In this document: positions 22,201 to 33,165 of the stretch, piece after piece
Numbering within the stretch: position 1 is the first letter of the stretch
How the letters are laid out: the number at the start of each line of letters is the position of its first letter
Assembly (NCBI GenBank): GCA_013146195.2
Contig: CM028379.1
Coordinates: 111,842,168-111,906,167, forward strand
Direction: 5' to 3'
Origin: Codonopsis lanceolata
Lineage: Eukaryota > Streptophyta > Magnoliopsida > Asterales > Campanulaceae
DNA length: 64,000 nucleotides
Position numbers and translations under genes: made by a program
The notes under the pieces: generated by a model
Seen by the model: the letters and a program-made list of their open reading frames with translations, nothing else
Databases searched by the model: none
What the model was told of the DNA's origin: nothing

Positions 22201-25200
22201 CATTATTATTTTTTACAACGATTTTCATCCAACTTAATAAACGGAAATGACTCTACATTGACTTTCAAGCTTTATTAAACTTTGAGTCTTAATAAAGAAA
22301 AAATAGCAAGATGCTTAATAAATTTTGGTCGAAAGCAAGATGATCAAATTAAGATATAAGCCTTTTGTGAAATTGAGTCTTTTTTTTTTTTTTTTTGAAT
22401 CAACGCCATTGACTAGTCCCTTTTTGTGCCCACCTTGACCAACACTTGTACGATCAATATGAAGCCGGACTCACCTAAGTTTATTGTTCAGCAACTATCT
22501 AAATTCTTCGGGCTTGGCCAAAACCAAACCCATCCTTGTCACGCACAGCATCGGGCCGAGGAAGTGAGTTTGGAGCCGTAAACTTGTCATTATCAATGGG
22601 CCCACTAAACAGGCGTCCAAAATTATTGCCCGTCTATCAAAACTCAATTCAAATTTGGATCCGAATTACATGGGCCACATCATCCTTAATAGAAAGCGAC
22701 TAATGACAATTAATTTAGGTAGCAAAACATGTCACGCAACCATTCACGGGCGTAGGGTACAGTTAACGACAATTAAAAAAAGTATTACATATCTTAAATA
22801 ATTGTCTAATTGATCATCTGTGATTTAAAAAAAACAATTGACTTGATTATTTATATTGATTTAATGTATAGTTTCCTTTAAAACTCATGCGTATGTGGCC
22901 CATAATTAAAGTATAAAGAAAAAGTAAGGATAAAGTGGTAAAAGAGATGTTCTAAAAAGTCAAGTTTCAAACTGGACAATTATTTTGAGACGGACGAAAA
23001 AAGAAAAGAGGACGATTATTTAGGGACGGAAGGAGTATTACTTATCTTAAATGATGAAATAAAACTCTATTCTCTCCTAGTTTAACATACTAATATAATT
23101 GAGTAAAAAGAATATCTCATTCAAAATATTATTTTCAAAAAATATCTTTAAGACTGTTTTTCTTGCCCAATTTTAAAATACCATTATCTCCCCCACCCCC
23201 CTAAAAAAAAGCACAAATCCTAATACAAAGAGTACAAACTTCACCTCAACACTTGGTGCACTTTTTTTCCTTTTTCTTTTTTACTCACTGAATGAAAAAA
23301 GCCTACTAAAAGCATGAAACATGTTTCCATATTAGCTTGTTCGAAATACTGGTAGGTTTGTCTTAAATATGATTTAGCTAAAAATTAACTAACGATTTTA
23401 GGATATGGAAGGAATAAATAGAATTTTAGTTTAAATATAATGGTTATTTTAAATTATAGAAAGCTTCATTAAAGAAGATGATTTTCGTGTTTTTGAAGAA
23501 AATAGAAATCAACAAAAGATTTAATGCTTATCGTTATAAGTGTTATTATAACGATCATAACTTATTAACACTTCCTAAAAAGTCAAATCAATCAAACGAA
23601 CCATAAAATATTATATCAATCAAATGAGAAAAATGGGCGGGACAAAACAAGTAATGAATTTAAGTCGTATTAGTAAATGATACAACAAGACGGATTAGTG
23701 TTCATAAAAATGTTTTTCAAACAAAAAATTATTTTTAAATATTTGTGTACGAGAAACTGAAGAAATTGTTTTTAATAAAAATATGCAGTCGTTTTCAGAT
23801 CCTTATCAAAATTTTTTTTATTAACAAAAAGTCAAAAGAAAAAGGTCAGATATTTTCAAAAATGGCAAAGGGCATCAGTAGGGTCTTTCTCCTCCAAAAG
23901 CATTCAAAAATTAACCAACAAATCACTTGGTTGAGCTTGAAACAAATCTATTAAGAAGAAGAAAAAAAAGAAGTTTCTAGAAAAAGAGGCCTAAGACCTT
24001 TCATAAGGGGGCTATGCCGTTCACATATTCTTTTCGTGGCATTCTCGTTTAACTCGACAGTCCTCTAGTTGAAACAGTCGTGCTGTTCACTTAGTCTTTC
24101 CGAATTATCGTCATCAAAATAAAATAATTGTCAGACATCATTTTTACCATTTTATTCTTAATTTTTTACTTTAATTATTCATATTTTTAAAGACCAATAT
24201 AAATAATCGTCAATTGTTTTTCTTAAATCACAATTATTTCTGTATTCTTTGAAAGTTTCTTTTTTAAAATATTGTTTTTATCATTTTATTTTTATTTTTT
24301 TTCCTACTTTAATTTTAGGCCATATATTCATGAGTTTTAAAGGACATCATATATTATTCCAATATTAATAATTTAATTAAATGTGTTTTCTTAAAGACAA
24401 ATGATATTACGAGCTAGAGCTTGTGATATAATTATGAGCTTTAGTGTTTGAGCCGTTAGATGATTAATTTGATGATGATTTGGAATGTTCATATCATTAC
24501 TTAAAAAAGAACATATTTAATCTAACGGTGTAAATATCTTAAGAGATTTGATTTTATCTAAAACTTGCAAGTAATATCATATATAAACTCTCCCCCAAGT
24601 TAACCGAGCTGATAACTTTGGGACGGAGGGAATAATAAATAAGAAATAATGTACTTTGACCTTTTTGAGTTAATTTGATTTAAATTTGGTTAAAAAATGT
24701 TATTTATAGTATTTTAAATGTTTCGTCAATAATTGAGATTGAGATTTCATTACCTAAAGCATAACATACGTCTGCTGATTACTAATTTGATATTGGAATA
24801 GATTGACTGTTTAAATAAGAAATGTAGTAAAAACAAAAGAATACTTTAATTAGGATTCCCGAATTTAGCTACATAAATTTAAGGCAATTTCAAGAGCTTT
24901 CTTTTACTCTACTTTATCCTAAATAATCATCATGTATCAAAAATTTTACAATAATGCTAGTTTTATCATTATTTTTACAATTATTGCTATAATTAAGAAT
25001 TACCGAAGGGCAAAATTGTTTTTATTAAAATGTATTTGACCTTCACCAATGCTTAGTTTTAGTAATAGTTGTAGAAATAGTAATAAACCTAGTATTTTTG
25101 ATTTTTTTAATATCAAACTAATTGTTTTTCAAATATCTTTAAAAATTCACAAAAATATTATAATTAGCACGTGTCATAATCCTATGCTATTTGTCAAAAA

Positions 25201-26975
25201 AGATTATATACCGTTGGTGGATGAAATTTTACTACTCCCTCCCTAAATAATCATCTTAGTTGACCCGACGCATTGTTTAAAAAAAACAATTGACTTAATT
25301 ATTTATATTGGTTTAATGTGTAGTTTCTTTACATGTGTATGTGGCCTATAATTAAAGTATAATGAAAAAGTAAGGGTAAAGTGATAAAAACTATGCTCTA
25401 AAAAGATAAGTTTCAAAGTGAACAATTATTTTAGGACGGACGAAAAAGGAATGGAGGACGAGAATTTAGAGACGGATGGAATATTTAATAAAAGATATTC
25501 ATCAATGGGATTCAAGTTTTATATTTTTATGCAAAAAAACAAATGTAAGAAAAAAGTCATACCAGTTAACTCAGCTAGCCCGAGCCGACTCAGCATGGTG
25601 TCTCGTGTTATGATTCAAGTATGTTAATCTGAAAACGCAGTAACAGAAATTCAACAAAATGCAACGAAAACATACCTAAATCAGCAGCAGCCACTCTGAG
25701 ATAAAAATCTTGCCCACCTTCAGAAACTGCATACTGCCTCATATCCCAAAGATCCACAGTCCATATTAAACATCCCGACCCGGACCCAGTTATATCCATA
25801 TTAGCATAACCAGTACATGAACAATTTTTCTCGCACATTTCCTTACACTCCTCCAAACTCATCGTCTTGTCCATGAATGCTTCCGAGCTTTCGGGCAATT
25901 TCATATTCTTCAATGCCGAAAACCCATCACTCCCACACTCCAATTCATTATTCCGTACACACCCGTCCGACCCGTCTCGCAAATCCCATGCTTGTGGATT
26001 TTTGGGCACGAATCCTGTAGGACATTTACAAACTGGTGACACATTTGGGTCACATATGCCATAACGTCCGCATTCTCTATAATTATCGCATTGATCCTTG
26101 GGAGCATACCAATAAACCGGCCAGGAATGGCTACTCTCGATCCATGTTAATCTTTGAAGAAGCCCAACTGGTCGTATAATCAGCCTAGAGTAGATTGACT
26201 TGTTTAGCATAACGAAAGAATAGGACACTTCATTTTGTTCTAGGACAAACACGAAATTCATGATACTAGCTCCTTTCATTTCTGGAACGCCGCTAAATCT
26301 GATTCCATTCCAAGGCCCACTCCTGTAATTCCTTACCTCTTTGTGGGTCAAGTAAAATTCAGGGAATCCTTGAATGTTTAGCTTGAATGAATAATCACCG
26401 GACGACGGATCATCGATGGCTTTCCACGATGTTAAGTACCGATTCATGCCGGTTCTGGAGTCCCATCCTAGTCGCATACCGGGCAACAAGGTGTCGGTTG
26501 GGTAATCAAAGCTTTGCCAGATATAATTCTCTGGGTCCTCATCGTTTTCGTGACGAAGAACAAAATTTCCAGTGTCCAGTAGCTGGGCTACCTTGTTGAT
26601 TGCATTACCCGACGTCGATTGATTCGTTGACCATATTGGATCGGATGATACTACTGATTGATTGAGCAGGGCTATGTTGCCATTTGGGTTGATTCTCAAG
26701 ACACCAGAATATGAATTCAGGAGGGGGTTATCTCTGTTAGCAACCCAAACGTATGTCTTTGGATTAATGTTCTTGTACCAAATACCCAAATACCAGTTTG
26801 AGTTGCTTGGATTGAAAAAACCCAATTCGAAACAATCATCTGATGAGACTAAGGTTTGGTTTGCTGTGAGGGGCTGAGTGAAGGTGATGGTGTCAATGGC
26901 TGTGGAAAGGATTAATGGGTAAAGAGAGATTGAAGAGAAGAAACAGATGAAGATGATATTGGTGGGGTTCTTCAT
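19226..26975 (-). CDS. G-type lectin S-receptor-like serine/threonine kinase, seven exons
   Basis: Plasma-membrane receptor kinase of the S-domain family. Exons on the minus strand: 26975-25676, 21075-20902, 20809-20625, 20519-20309, 20208-19971, 19822-19672 and 19537-19226. All introns have GT...AG ends, and the joined frame is open for 856 residues. Domains: signal peptide (about 1-25), B-lectin (26-150), S-locus glycoprotein (about 205-290), EGF-like cysteines (about 290-345), PAN (350-433), transmembrane helix (about 451-473) and kinase (about 538-815). Kinase motifs are intact: GQGGFG, AVK Lys565, Glu581, HRD Asp662, DFG Asp680 and SPEYAM; the protein ends TVTMLDAR. Exon sizes 211, 238 and 151 match those I recall for SRK-type genes. 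The residue after the P-loop VY is Met where Lys is usual, probably harmless. The ligand is unknown. The start was chosen because it begins the signal peptide. Probably functional. Confidence 0.93.
21236..21600. repeat. ACCCG/CCCGTT-rich dispersed repeat
   Basis: Many spaced CCCGTT, ACCCGACCC, AACCCATTT and GGGTAACGACC words occur, ending CATTTTGACAACTCATACCCGACCC. This resembles a common plant family of degenerate repeats ending near a TTTGACA word. Terminal repeats were not delimited. Confidence 0.5.
22783..23035 (+). mobile_element. Stowaway MITE with decayed left end
   Basis: The right terminus TTTAGGGACGGAAGGAG is followed by TA (23036-23037). The interior matches the 3223-3479 copy (ACAATTGACTTGATTATTTA, GGATAAAGTGGTAAAAGAGA, GACGGACGAAAAAAG). 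The left terminus is mutated (ACATATCTTAAATAATTGTC region). Confidence 0.85.
24107..24245 (-). mobile_element. Stowaway MITE fragment, reverse orientation
   Basis: Reverse-complement matches to the family interior (ACGATAATTCGG, AATGGTAAAAATGATGTC, GGTCTTTAAAAATATGAATAA, CAATTGAC) are in order, without intact termini. Confidence 0.6.
24248..24390 (-). mobile_element. Second reverse Stowaway fragment
   Basis: Reverse-complement words AAACTTTCAAAG, AAAATGATAAAAACAATATT and TATGGCCTAAAATTAAAGTA follow the family order. A separate lone terminus GGGACGGAGGGAAT lies at about 24619-24632. Confidence 0.5.
25235..25481 (+). mobile_element. Stowaway MITE
   Basis: The left terminus CTCCCTCCCTAAATAATCATC follows TA at 25233-25234. 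The right terminus is mutated (AATTTAGAGACGGATGGAA), with TA after it. The interior is close to the 3223 copy. Confidence 0.85.
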
Positions 26976-28519
26976 GCTTCCACTAATGAGGGTTTTCTTT
27001 CTTTCTTCTTGCTGTTTATTGTTTCAATGATTCGGCCATTTTTGACGTGGGTGTATCTTGTGATTCTCATATCAAGAAATTAGGAATTGTTTGGTGGTGG
27101 GTGGCAATGGAAAAGGAAAGGATATTGAATTGACCCCAAATTTTCTTGTTTTTATTTTTGGTCAGTCGTGTGGAATGAGTGAGTTAATAATAATAACAAT
27201 TGAAATTTCAAAAGAGCCGTGTTTCCTTTTAAGAGGGTCGGTTTTGGTATATTTTCTATCAATTCCTTACTTTCCAAAAGAAAAAAATTGATGATTTAAG
27301 CCTTGAAGTTTACAACTTTTTGCATATATGACCTAATGTTTCCTTGTTTTGCTATTCTTGACCTTGAACCATGATGTTCCTACTATATGCCGTCAATAAA
27401 AAGAGTTAGTTATTCGGATGGAGAAAATCATGTATTGTTTGCGTGCCTTTTAAAGGGAGTAGGTTTTTGATGTAGCGGAAGGTAATTAAAAGTAATCGAT
27501 AAATATCAAAGTTGTTGAGATCGTGCACGACTACCTGTAATGATCTTCTAAATCATGTTGAGGTTCGCAAACCTACCACTATTTAGACATCCAAATCCTA
27601 TTGAGGTTCGCAAATCTACCACGATTTAGGCATTAATTTCGTTGATTCACAAAAAATACCGAAAATTGGAAGGAAACAAATCAATTCTTAAAATTCAAGC
27701 TAAATTCGGAATTACATCGAATCCTATATTTATATGATTCATAAAGCTTCTTGGAAAACAAGCTAAAACTTCCTAAAAACTTGTCTAACATATATAGTAA
27801 CCTAATGGAACTTAAATACATCAATTAATGCTTAAATCTACTTCTAAATATAAAAATACTACCCTAATAAATATAAATCCGAAAATTACAATATAATCAC
27901 AATCAACTAGATATAATAAAATATATCTTAATATCAATTTGACTTGCTCCTCCATCAGTTTTGGAAAGAGATACTCGTTTCATGTATCGTACCCAATGTC
28001 TCATTGTATTCTTACTTTATAACTGCATCTCATCTAAATATTACACTCAATTGCCCTCTTTATCATCATTTATTTGAGTTCCAAATCTCCTGATTTTAAT
28101 AATGTTCAATTAAAAGAATGAATGACTACTATTTACATATCTGTCTCTCTATGAAATTAAGATCTCACTAACATGGATAGGTGATTTCAAGACGACACTC
28201 TATGAAGCAAAATTACCTATGTTTGGACATCTAGTTTTTGCTTTGGTCAACCATGATTGGACACATGGCATTACAATTTTACCAAGACTCGGCATGCCTA
28301 GGATCATAGGGCACTCAAGTTTTCTATCCAAAAAGCTTAATCGCGCTAGCAAAAGGACTAGAAACATATGAAAGTTAAATCAAGGCTCAATAACAATATT
28401 AAAAGAAATATAAGGTCAACTTTGTAAAAATGTTAACTTTTAGATTAAAATGCGGGGGATTTACAAAAATGGTCAAGTCAAAGATGACTTAGTCATTTGT
28501 AGCTTCACTTAAAAAAATT
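26976..28519. other. 5' flank of the receptor kinase and intergenic DNA
   Basis: The first 100 bases upstream of the kinase ATG presumably hold its 5' UTR and promoter (minus strand); no TATA box was assigned with confidence. Around 27550-27630 a segment occurs twice in tandem (TTGAGGTTCGCAAACCTACCAC and TTGAGGTTCGCAAATCTACCAC). No gene was recognised. Confidence 0.5.
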
Positions 28520-28524
28520 GCTCT

Positions 28525-28780
28525 TTTATGGACTGGTTTATTGATAAACCACTGATAAGCCACGACTGGTTTATCAGTAAACCAGTAAAAATGCACCCCT
28601 CAATATTGAAATCACTGGTTTATCAAGTGGTCGACAGATCGACCAGTTGTTGATCAAGTGGTTTACACTGATTTATTGATAAACCAGTGTAAACCACTTG
28701 GTTGACTACTGATTTATCAATAAATCAGTTTAAACCATCTCGTTAACAACTAATTTATCAGATCGATCAATAATCAACCA
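28525..28780. repeat. Cluster of ACTGGTTTAT palindromes
   Basis: The words ACTGGTTTAT and ATAAACCAGT and close variants occur many times in both orientations. The centre is a 46-bp near-perfect palindrome at 28655-28700: two 22-bp arms starting CAAGTGGTTTACACTG, two-base centre, one arm mismatch. The flanking arms continue with weaker symmetry (GACCAGTTGTTGATC against GGTTGACTACTGATT). No coding frame crosses it. Confidence 0.85.
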
Positions 28781-29237
28781 AGTAATTTATGATTAAATAT
28801 CATATATGTTCATCGATCGGATCAAATAACCATATTTGACCGATGTCACTTAAAATGCAGTTAACCCAACTAGAAAGAACACTAATGGGCTTGGATTTGA
28901 TTGAATAGAATCTTTACCCCCCCAACCCCACTAACTTTGAAAAAGTTTCATGAGTATAGAGTTTTGACTATTGTGGTCCTTTACTTTATGGGTTTTTTTA
29001 TAATGTATTCTTTTAAAAAAAATCCTCTAGAGATCGACTATTGGTCGATTAGATCGGACAACCGAGGAAATATATGGAATTTATTTTTATATCTCCTACC
29101 TTGATTTGGCATTGGTTACGGAGTGGAAAAGTTTCAACCTCCATTTTTTATTAGTTTATAACCAAACTTATGTTACTTTTAAATTATTATTTTTTTATCG
29201 TGAATCAATTATGTGTAGACTTCAAACACTAATCATA
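28781..29237. other. Intergenic, no recognised feature
   Basis: AT-rich with a short 67-codon frame (28901-29104) lacking any recognisable domain. I see nothing else. Confidence 0.45.
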
Positions 29238-29985
29238 TTGTTTGTTTAGAACCTTGATGATGTGGTACGGTTCAAACCTGTTCACAAGTAAACTATGAAC
29301 GTCCATCACGTGTCAGTCATGAACATGAGTAATATGAGACCTAACCGACCTAAGCGGGTAGAGTTAGAGGACACCAAGTAGAGAGTATTATAATACCCGT
29401 CAAGGCTTGGTTGAGCATTGGTCATGCCTGCTCGACCAGGGGCCAAGCCCGGGATCTATACTTATCTTCAACAGAGCTGCATCATATAATTGGGCAGAGT
29501 TTTGCTCGCCCGGACAAGCTTCGAGTAGGGAACTTCAGAAACTTGCTCTCCAAGACAAATCAATGGTTTCCTTAACCGAGTAGGGTACTTACCATATCTG
29601 TTCATACATTCACACGATCAGCCGCCTATCACGCTTAAAATCTTGGGATTGTCTCATAATCCTACAAGATAGCTAAGGCAAGGAATCCTAGACTAATTCA
29701 ATGACACTGTGGGCCTATAAATACCCCTCCATAAACCATATTCAAGGTACACACTCTTTTTTGAATCTCGAACCTCTATCAAATTCTCTTTTGGCTTTCT
29801 TAGACTATATTTACTCTCACACCGGAGTGGTTTCGCGAGGCTAACCTTGCACTCTCACTAAGGTGTTTTTCGTAATCTTAATCAGGTTTAAGGAAATAGA
29901 TCAAGCTCAAATATCATATCCATCACCCAGACGGCTCAAGCTATATTTTTGTCACATCACTCGATTTTAAACAATTTTGGACATC
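29238..29985 (+). mobile_element. LTR-like segment (possible solo LTR of a Gypsy element)
   Basis: GGGCCTATAAATACCCCTCC (29711-29730) is a strong TATA-type promoter. It is followed by text typical of Gypsy LTR R-U5 regions, including TTACTCTCACACCGGAGTGG (about 29810-29830). No coding sequence follows. Borders and target duplication could not be fixed, so solo LTR status is an inference. Confidence 0.45.
29714..29726 (+). promoter_or_regulatory. TATA box of LTR-like segment
   Basis: CCTATAAATACCC, a close match to plant LTR promoter boxes, lies about 100 bases before the CACACCGGAGTGG motif. Confidence 0.55.
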
Positions 29986-30404
29986 ATTAATGCTCGGTTG
30001 TAGTAAAAGTTGTAAAATGAGTCATTGAGTTGACTATAATTACAAAAGACAAAGACTTGTGTAGGACGGTCTTACGGATTCTAAATCCGTAAGACGGAAC
30101 CCCATTTAGAAATTCACGGGTTAATAATTAAACCAGTTAACAATAATAACAAAGATGGGCCAGCCGAGTTGGTCATTGTTGAATTTTAAAGGCTTAGCTA
30201 AAAGCGGTCAAAGGTTTGACTCTCACCTGCTGCAAAATTAAATTTTTATGCTCATTTCCTCTATTTGCTACGGTGCCCCCTCCACTTTCAATGTTTGACG
30301 CCGAATTCTTATGTCTTGCAATTTAATCTTTTGTCAGCTCCGTTAACATCAATTGACTTGGTATACTTGACAGATCCTAACGGACTTATAAATGAAAATG
30401 TATT

Positions 30405-31130
30405 ATAATGACACATTTAATATGACACATTTTAATGTTAAAAGTGACACTATAAATGAAAATTTATTATAATTTTTATTAAAATACAAAGTAACACTCT
30501 TAATACTAAAAAATGACACATTTAATACTAAAAAGTGACACTTTTATAATAATACTAAAAAGTGACACTTTTAATATTAAAAAGTAACACTCTTAATACT
30601 AAAAAGTGACATTCTTATAATATTAAAAAGTAACACTCTTAATATTAAAAAGTGACACTCTTATAATATTAAAAAGTGACACTCTTAATATTAAAAAATG
30701 ACACTCTTAATTCTAAAAAGTGACACATTTAATATTAAATGTGACACTATAAATGAAAATTTATTATAATTCTTATTAAAATACAAAATAACACATTTTA
30801 ATGTTAAAAGTGACACTATAAGAGAAAATTTATTATAATTTTTATTAAAATACAAAGTAACACTCTTAATACTAAAAAGTGACACCCTTAATACTAAAGA
30901 GTGACACATTTAATACTAAAGAGTGACACCCTTAATACTAAAGAGTGACACCCTTAATACTAAAGAGTGACACATTTAATACTAAAGAGTGACACATTTA
31001 ATACTAAAAAGTGACACTCTTAATGCTAAAAAGTGACACTCTTAATGCTAAAAAATTACACTTTTAATGCTAAAAAGTGACACATTTAATACTAAAAAGT
31101 AACACATTTAATACTAAAAAGTGTCACTTT
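30405..31130. repeat. 22-bp tandem array, block 1
   Basis: The unit is about 22 bp, of the form AATACTAAAAAGTGACACTCTT, with ACATTT replacing ACTCTT in some copies. Dozens of imperfect units are present. Short antisense frames here merely translate the repeat and are not genes. Confidence 0.9.
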
Positions 31131-31440
31131 AAAACTAACGTTGACTGCCAAAATTTGGCTGGGACGGTGATGTCGGTGGGACGGTGATGATCCTGTCGAC
31201 GGTGATATCGGTGGGATGGATTCTGGTGGATATACATGCTTTCTGCCTAGTCGTCTGCCCTCTACTCTTCATTCGCCTGCTTTGAGGGTGCATGAATACC
31301 GGAGGGAATTCGCCTGCTCGAAGCGGGCAATTGTTGGGAGGCCTTACAGTTTAATCATTTATCAACTTCATTAGCCATCCGTTAGCATCAATTGCCTTGG
31401 GATACTTGACGGACCCTAATGAACTTTAATGAAATGTTGA
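31131..31440. other. Spacer between the two arrays
   Basis: Begins with GGGACGGTGATG repeated three times in variants (31160-31215). It ends with a second copy of the array leader (TTAGCATCAATTGCCTTGGGATACTTGACGG-like), which also precedes block 1 at about 30318-30390. The arrays therefore arose with a duplicated leader. Confidence 0.6.
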
Positions 31441-31830
31441 ATGACACATTTAAAGTCAAACGTGACACATTGAAAAGATAAAATTGACATATTTTAAGGT
31501 TGAAAGTGATACTATAAAAGGAAATTTATATAATTCTCATTAAAATACAAAGTAACACTCTTAATACTAAAAAGCGATACTCTTAATACTAAAAAGTGAC
31601 ACATTTAATACTAAAAAGTGACACTCTTAATACTAAAAAGTTACACATTTAATACTAAAAAGCGACACATTTAATATTAAAAAGTGTCACTCTTAATACT
31701 AAAAAGTTATACATTTAATACTAAAAAGCGACACATTTAATATTAAAAAGTGTCACTCTTAATACTAAAAAGTTACACATTTAATACTAAAAAGTGACAC
31801 ATTTAATACTAAAAAGTGACAAATGATAAA
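31441..31830. repeat. 22-bp tandem array, block 2
   Basis: Same unit as block 1. Inside it a larger period of about 66 bp is visible (AGCGACACATTTAATATTAAAAAGTGTCAC and following recur at about 31662 and 31728). Confidence 0.85.
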
Positions 31831-32207
31831 AGTAACAAATGATTAAACTGCAAGGCATGAGAAATATAAGAATTTCGGCGGTAAACAATGAAAGTGCAGG
31901 GGCACCGGAGAAAATAGAGGAACTTATCATTAATGAGAATTAAAACTAAATTATGTAGCTAAGGAGTTTCGAACAAACGACCTTTAGTGACCAAGCTTTG
32001 AAGTGGCAGTTCAATCCATTGCAGCAAACTAATTATTGTGATTTTTATTAACATGTTTAATTATTAACCCGCGAATTCCTAAATGGAGCTCCGTCTTACG
32101 GATGAGGATCCATAAGACCGTCTTACAGGAGACCACCCCATTACAAAAATACTTAATTACAACCGATATACTTACAATATAAGTAGAGTGTATAGATGAA
32201 GGGTAGA

Positions 32208-32540
32208 TATCTTGTTAGACTGTCTTACAGATCTTAATTCGTAAGACGTGGCTTCATTCTCTAACAGCTCAACCCACCAACATACGATGGTTTGGGTAAG
32301 GAGGACTCGTCTTACAAAAAATATTCGTAAAACCGTCTGATCCAAGTTTTTGCCGTAGAAATGATATAAAAATTTAAATTTTTTTTTTGCAAAAACTTTG
32401 TTAAGACGGTCTTACGGATATTTTTTGTAAGACGGATCCTCTTTACACGACTCACCGCGTGTTGGTGGGTTAAATTGTAAGAAAATGGAGCTCCGTCTAA
32501 CAAATTAAGATCCGTAAGACGGTCTTACAGGAGACCAACT
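32208..32540. mobile_element. Foldback element related to the MULE-like arms
   Basis: Left half 32208-32345 and right half 32395-32540 are inverted copies around an AT-rich centre. Shared blocks include GTCTTACAGATCTTAA/GTCTTACGGATCTTAA, AACCCACCAACA and CGTCTTACAAAAAATAT. Outer ends share CTTACAGGAGACC-type text with the 32139 terminus. No target duplication was found. Confidence 0.7.
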
Positions 32541-32934
32541 CTAATTTTTTTAAGAGTAAAATTTTCATACAATGCTGTGTAGATTCTTTTTTTACGCAAG
32601 CAACATTTATATCATGACACGTGTCAATCACAATTTTTGTCTTGATTTTTTTAGATTTTGATTGAACACGTATCATAATTTACATGTCTCTTAGGTAAAA
32701 TAGATTCTATACCGAGTAAATGAAAATTTAAGACTTTTTAAAATTGATTCTTTAAGTAAAACATCCATAAACAAATAGTGAATTATTTACAAGAAACAGA
32801 TGGAGTATATTTACTATTTCCACCGTCCGAAAATGAATGTCTCCTCCTCTTTATTGTACATGAGGTTTAAAATTATAACTTTTAAAAAAGTACAATTTTC
32901 ATCCACCGATTGTATATAAAAAATTTAGAGTGAT
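32541..32934. other. Intergenic, no recognised gene
   Basis: AT-rich. A possible isolated Stowaway-like terminus (CCACCGTCCGAAAATGAATGTC, about 32821) has no partner. Confidence 0.4.
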
Positions 32935-33165
32935 TTACCCAAATAGTTTATGTATTTTACCACTTTTTTCAACTTCGTCCTTGTAAAAAAAATCTAACCT
33001 TATTGATCCTTGTACAAAAAAAATTGATGAAAAAGGTCCTTCCGTCCACTTATGTTTTTTTTTTCGTTAGGTCAACGCACGTGAGTCTCACGTTGTCATG
33101 TGGCATTGGCTCAAGATAAAATAGTAATTTTATCCACACTCTAAAAAAAGTATAGAGACCAAACA
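32935..33165 (-). repeat. Dispersed repeat, copy 2 (reverse of 2618-2842)
   Basis: The reverse complement carries the blocks GTACAAGGATCAATAAGG, ACAAGGACGAAGTTGAAAAA, GATAAAATTACTATTTT and ACGCACGTGAGTC region in the inverted order expected from copy 1. Confidence 0.7.

Larger units (their letters stand above)
21076..25675 (-). other. Large first intron of the receptor kinase gene (4.6 kb)
   Basis: Separates the ectodomain exon from the transmembrane exon. The donor is G|GTATG at 25675 and the acceptor TTTCAG|AA at 21076. The split codon joins as Glu, keeping frame. The intron holds an ACCCG-rich repeat, four Stowaway-related copies and only short random frames, so its size is explained largely by insertions. 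Confidence 0.85.
30048..32139. mobile_element. MULE-like element with about 300-bp inverted arms and internal tandem arrays
   Basis: The left arm (30048 to about 30345) and the right arm (about 31835-32139) are inverted copies. GGTCTTACGGAT, CCGTAAGACGGA, CGGGTTAATAATTAAAC, TCCTCTATTTGC/TTCTCCGG, TTTCAATGTTTG and GCAATTTAATC occur in the same order from each end. ATTACAAAA is present at 30039-30047 and 32140-32148, at matching distance from both ends, so a 9-bp target duplication is likely. Nine-base duplications and long TIRs are the signature of Mutator-like elements. No transposase ORF is present. The interior is two tandem arrays and a short GC-richer spacer. Confidence 0.65.

Noticed and set aside
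30405..31830. CRISPR-like look of regular short repeats
   Set aside because: Units follow each other directly with no unique spacers, and the context is plant nuclear; it is a tandem array.
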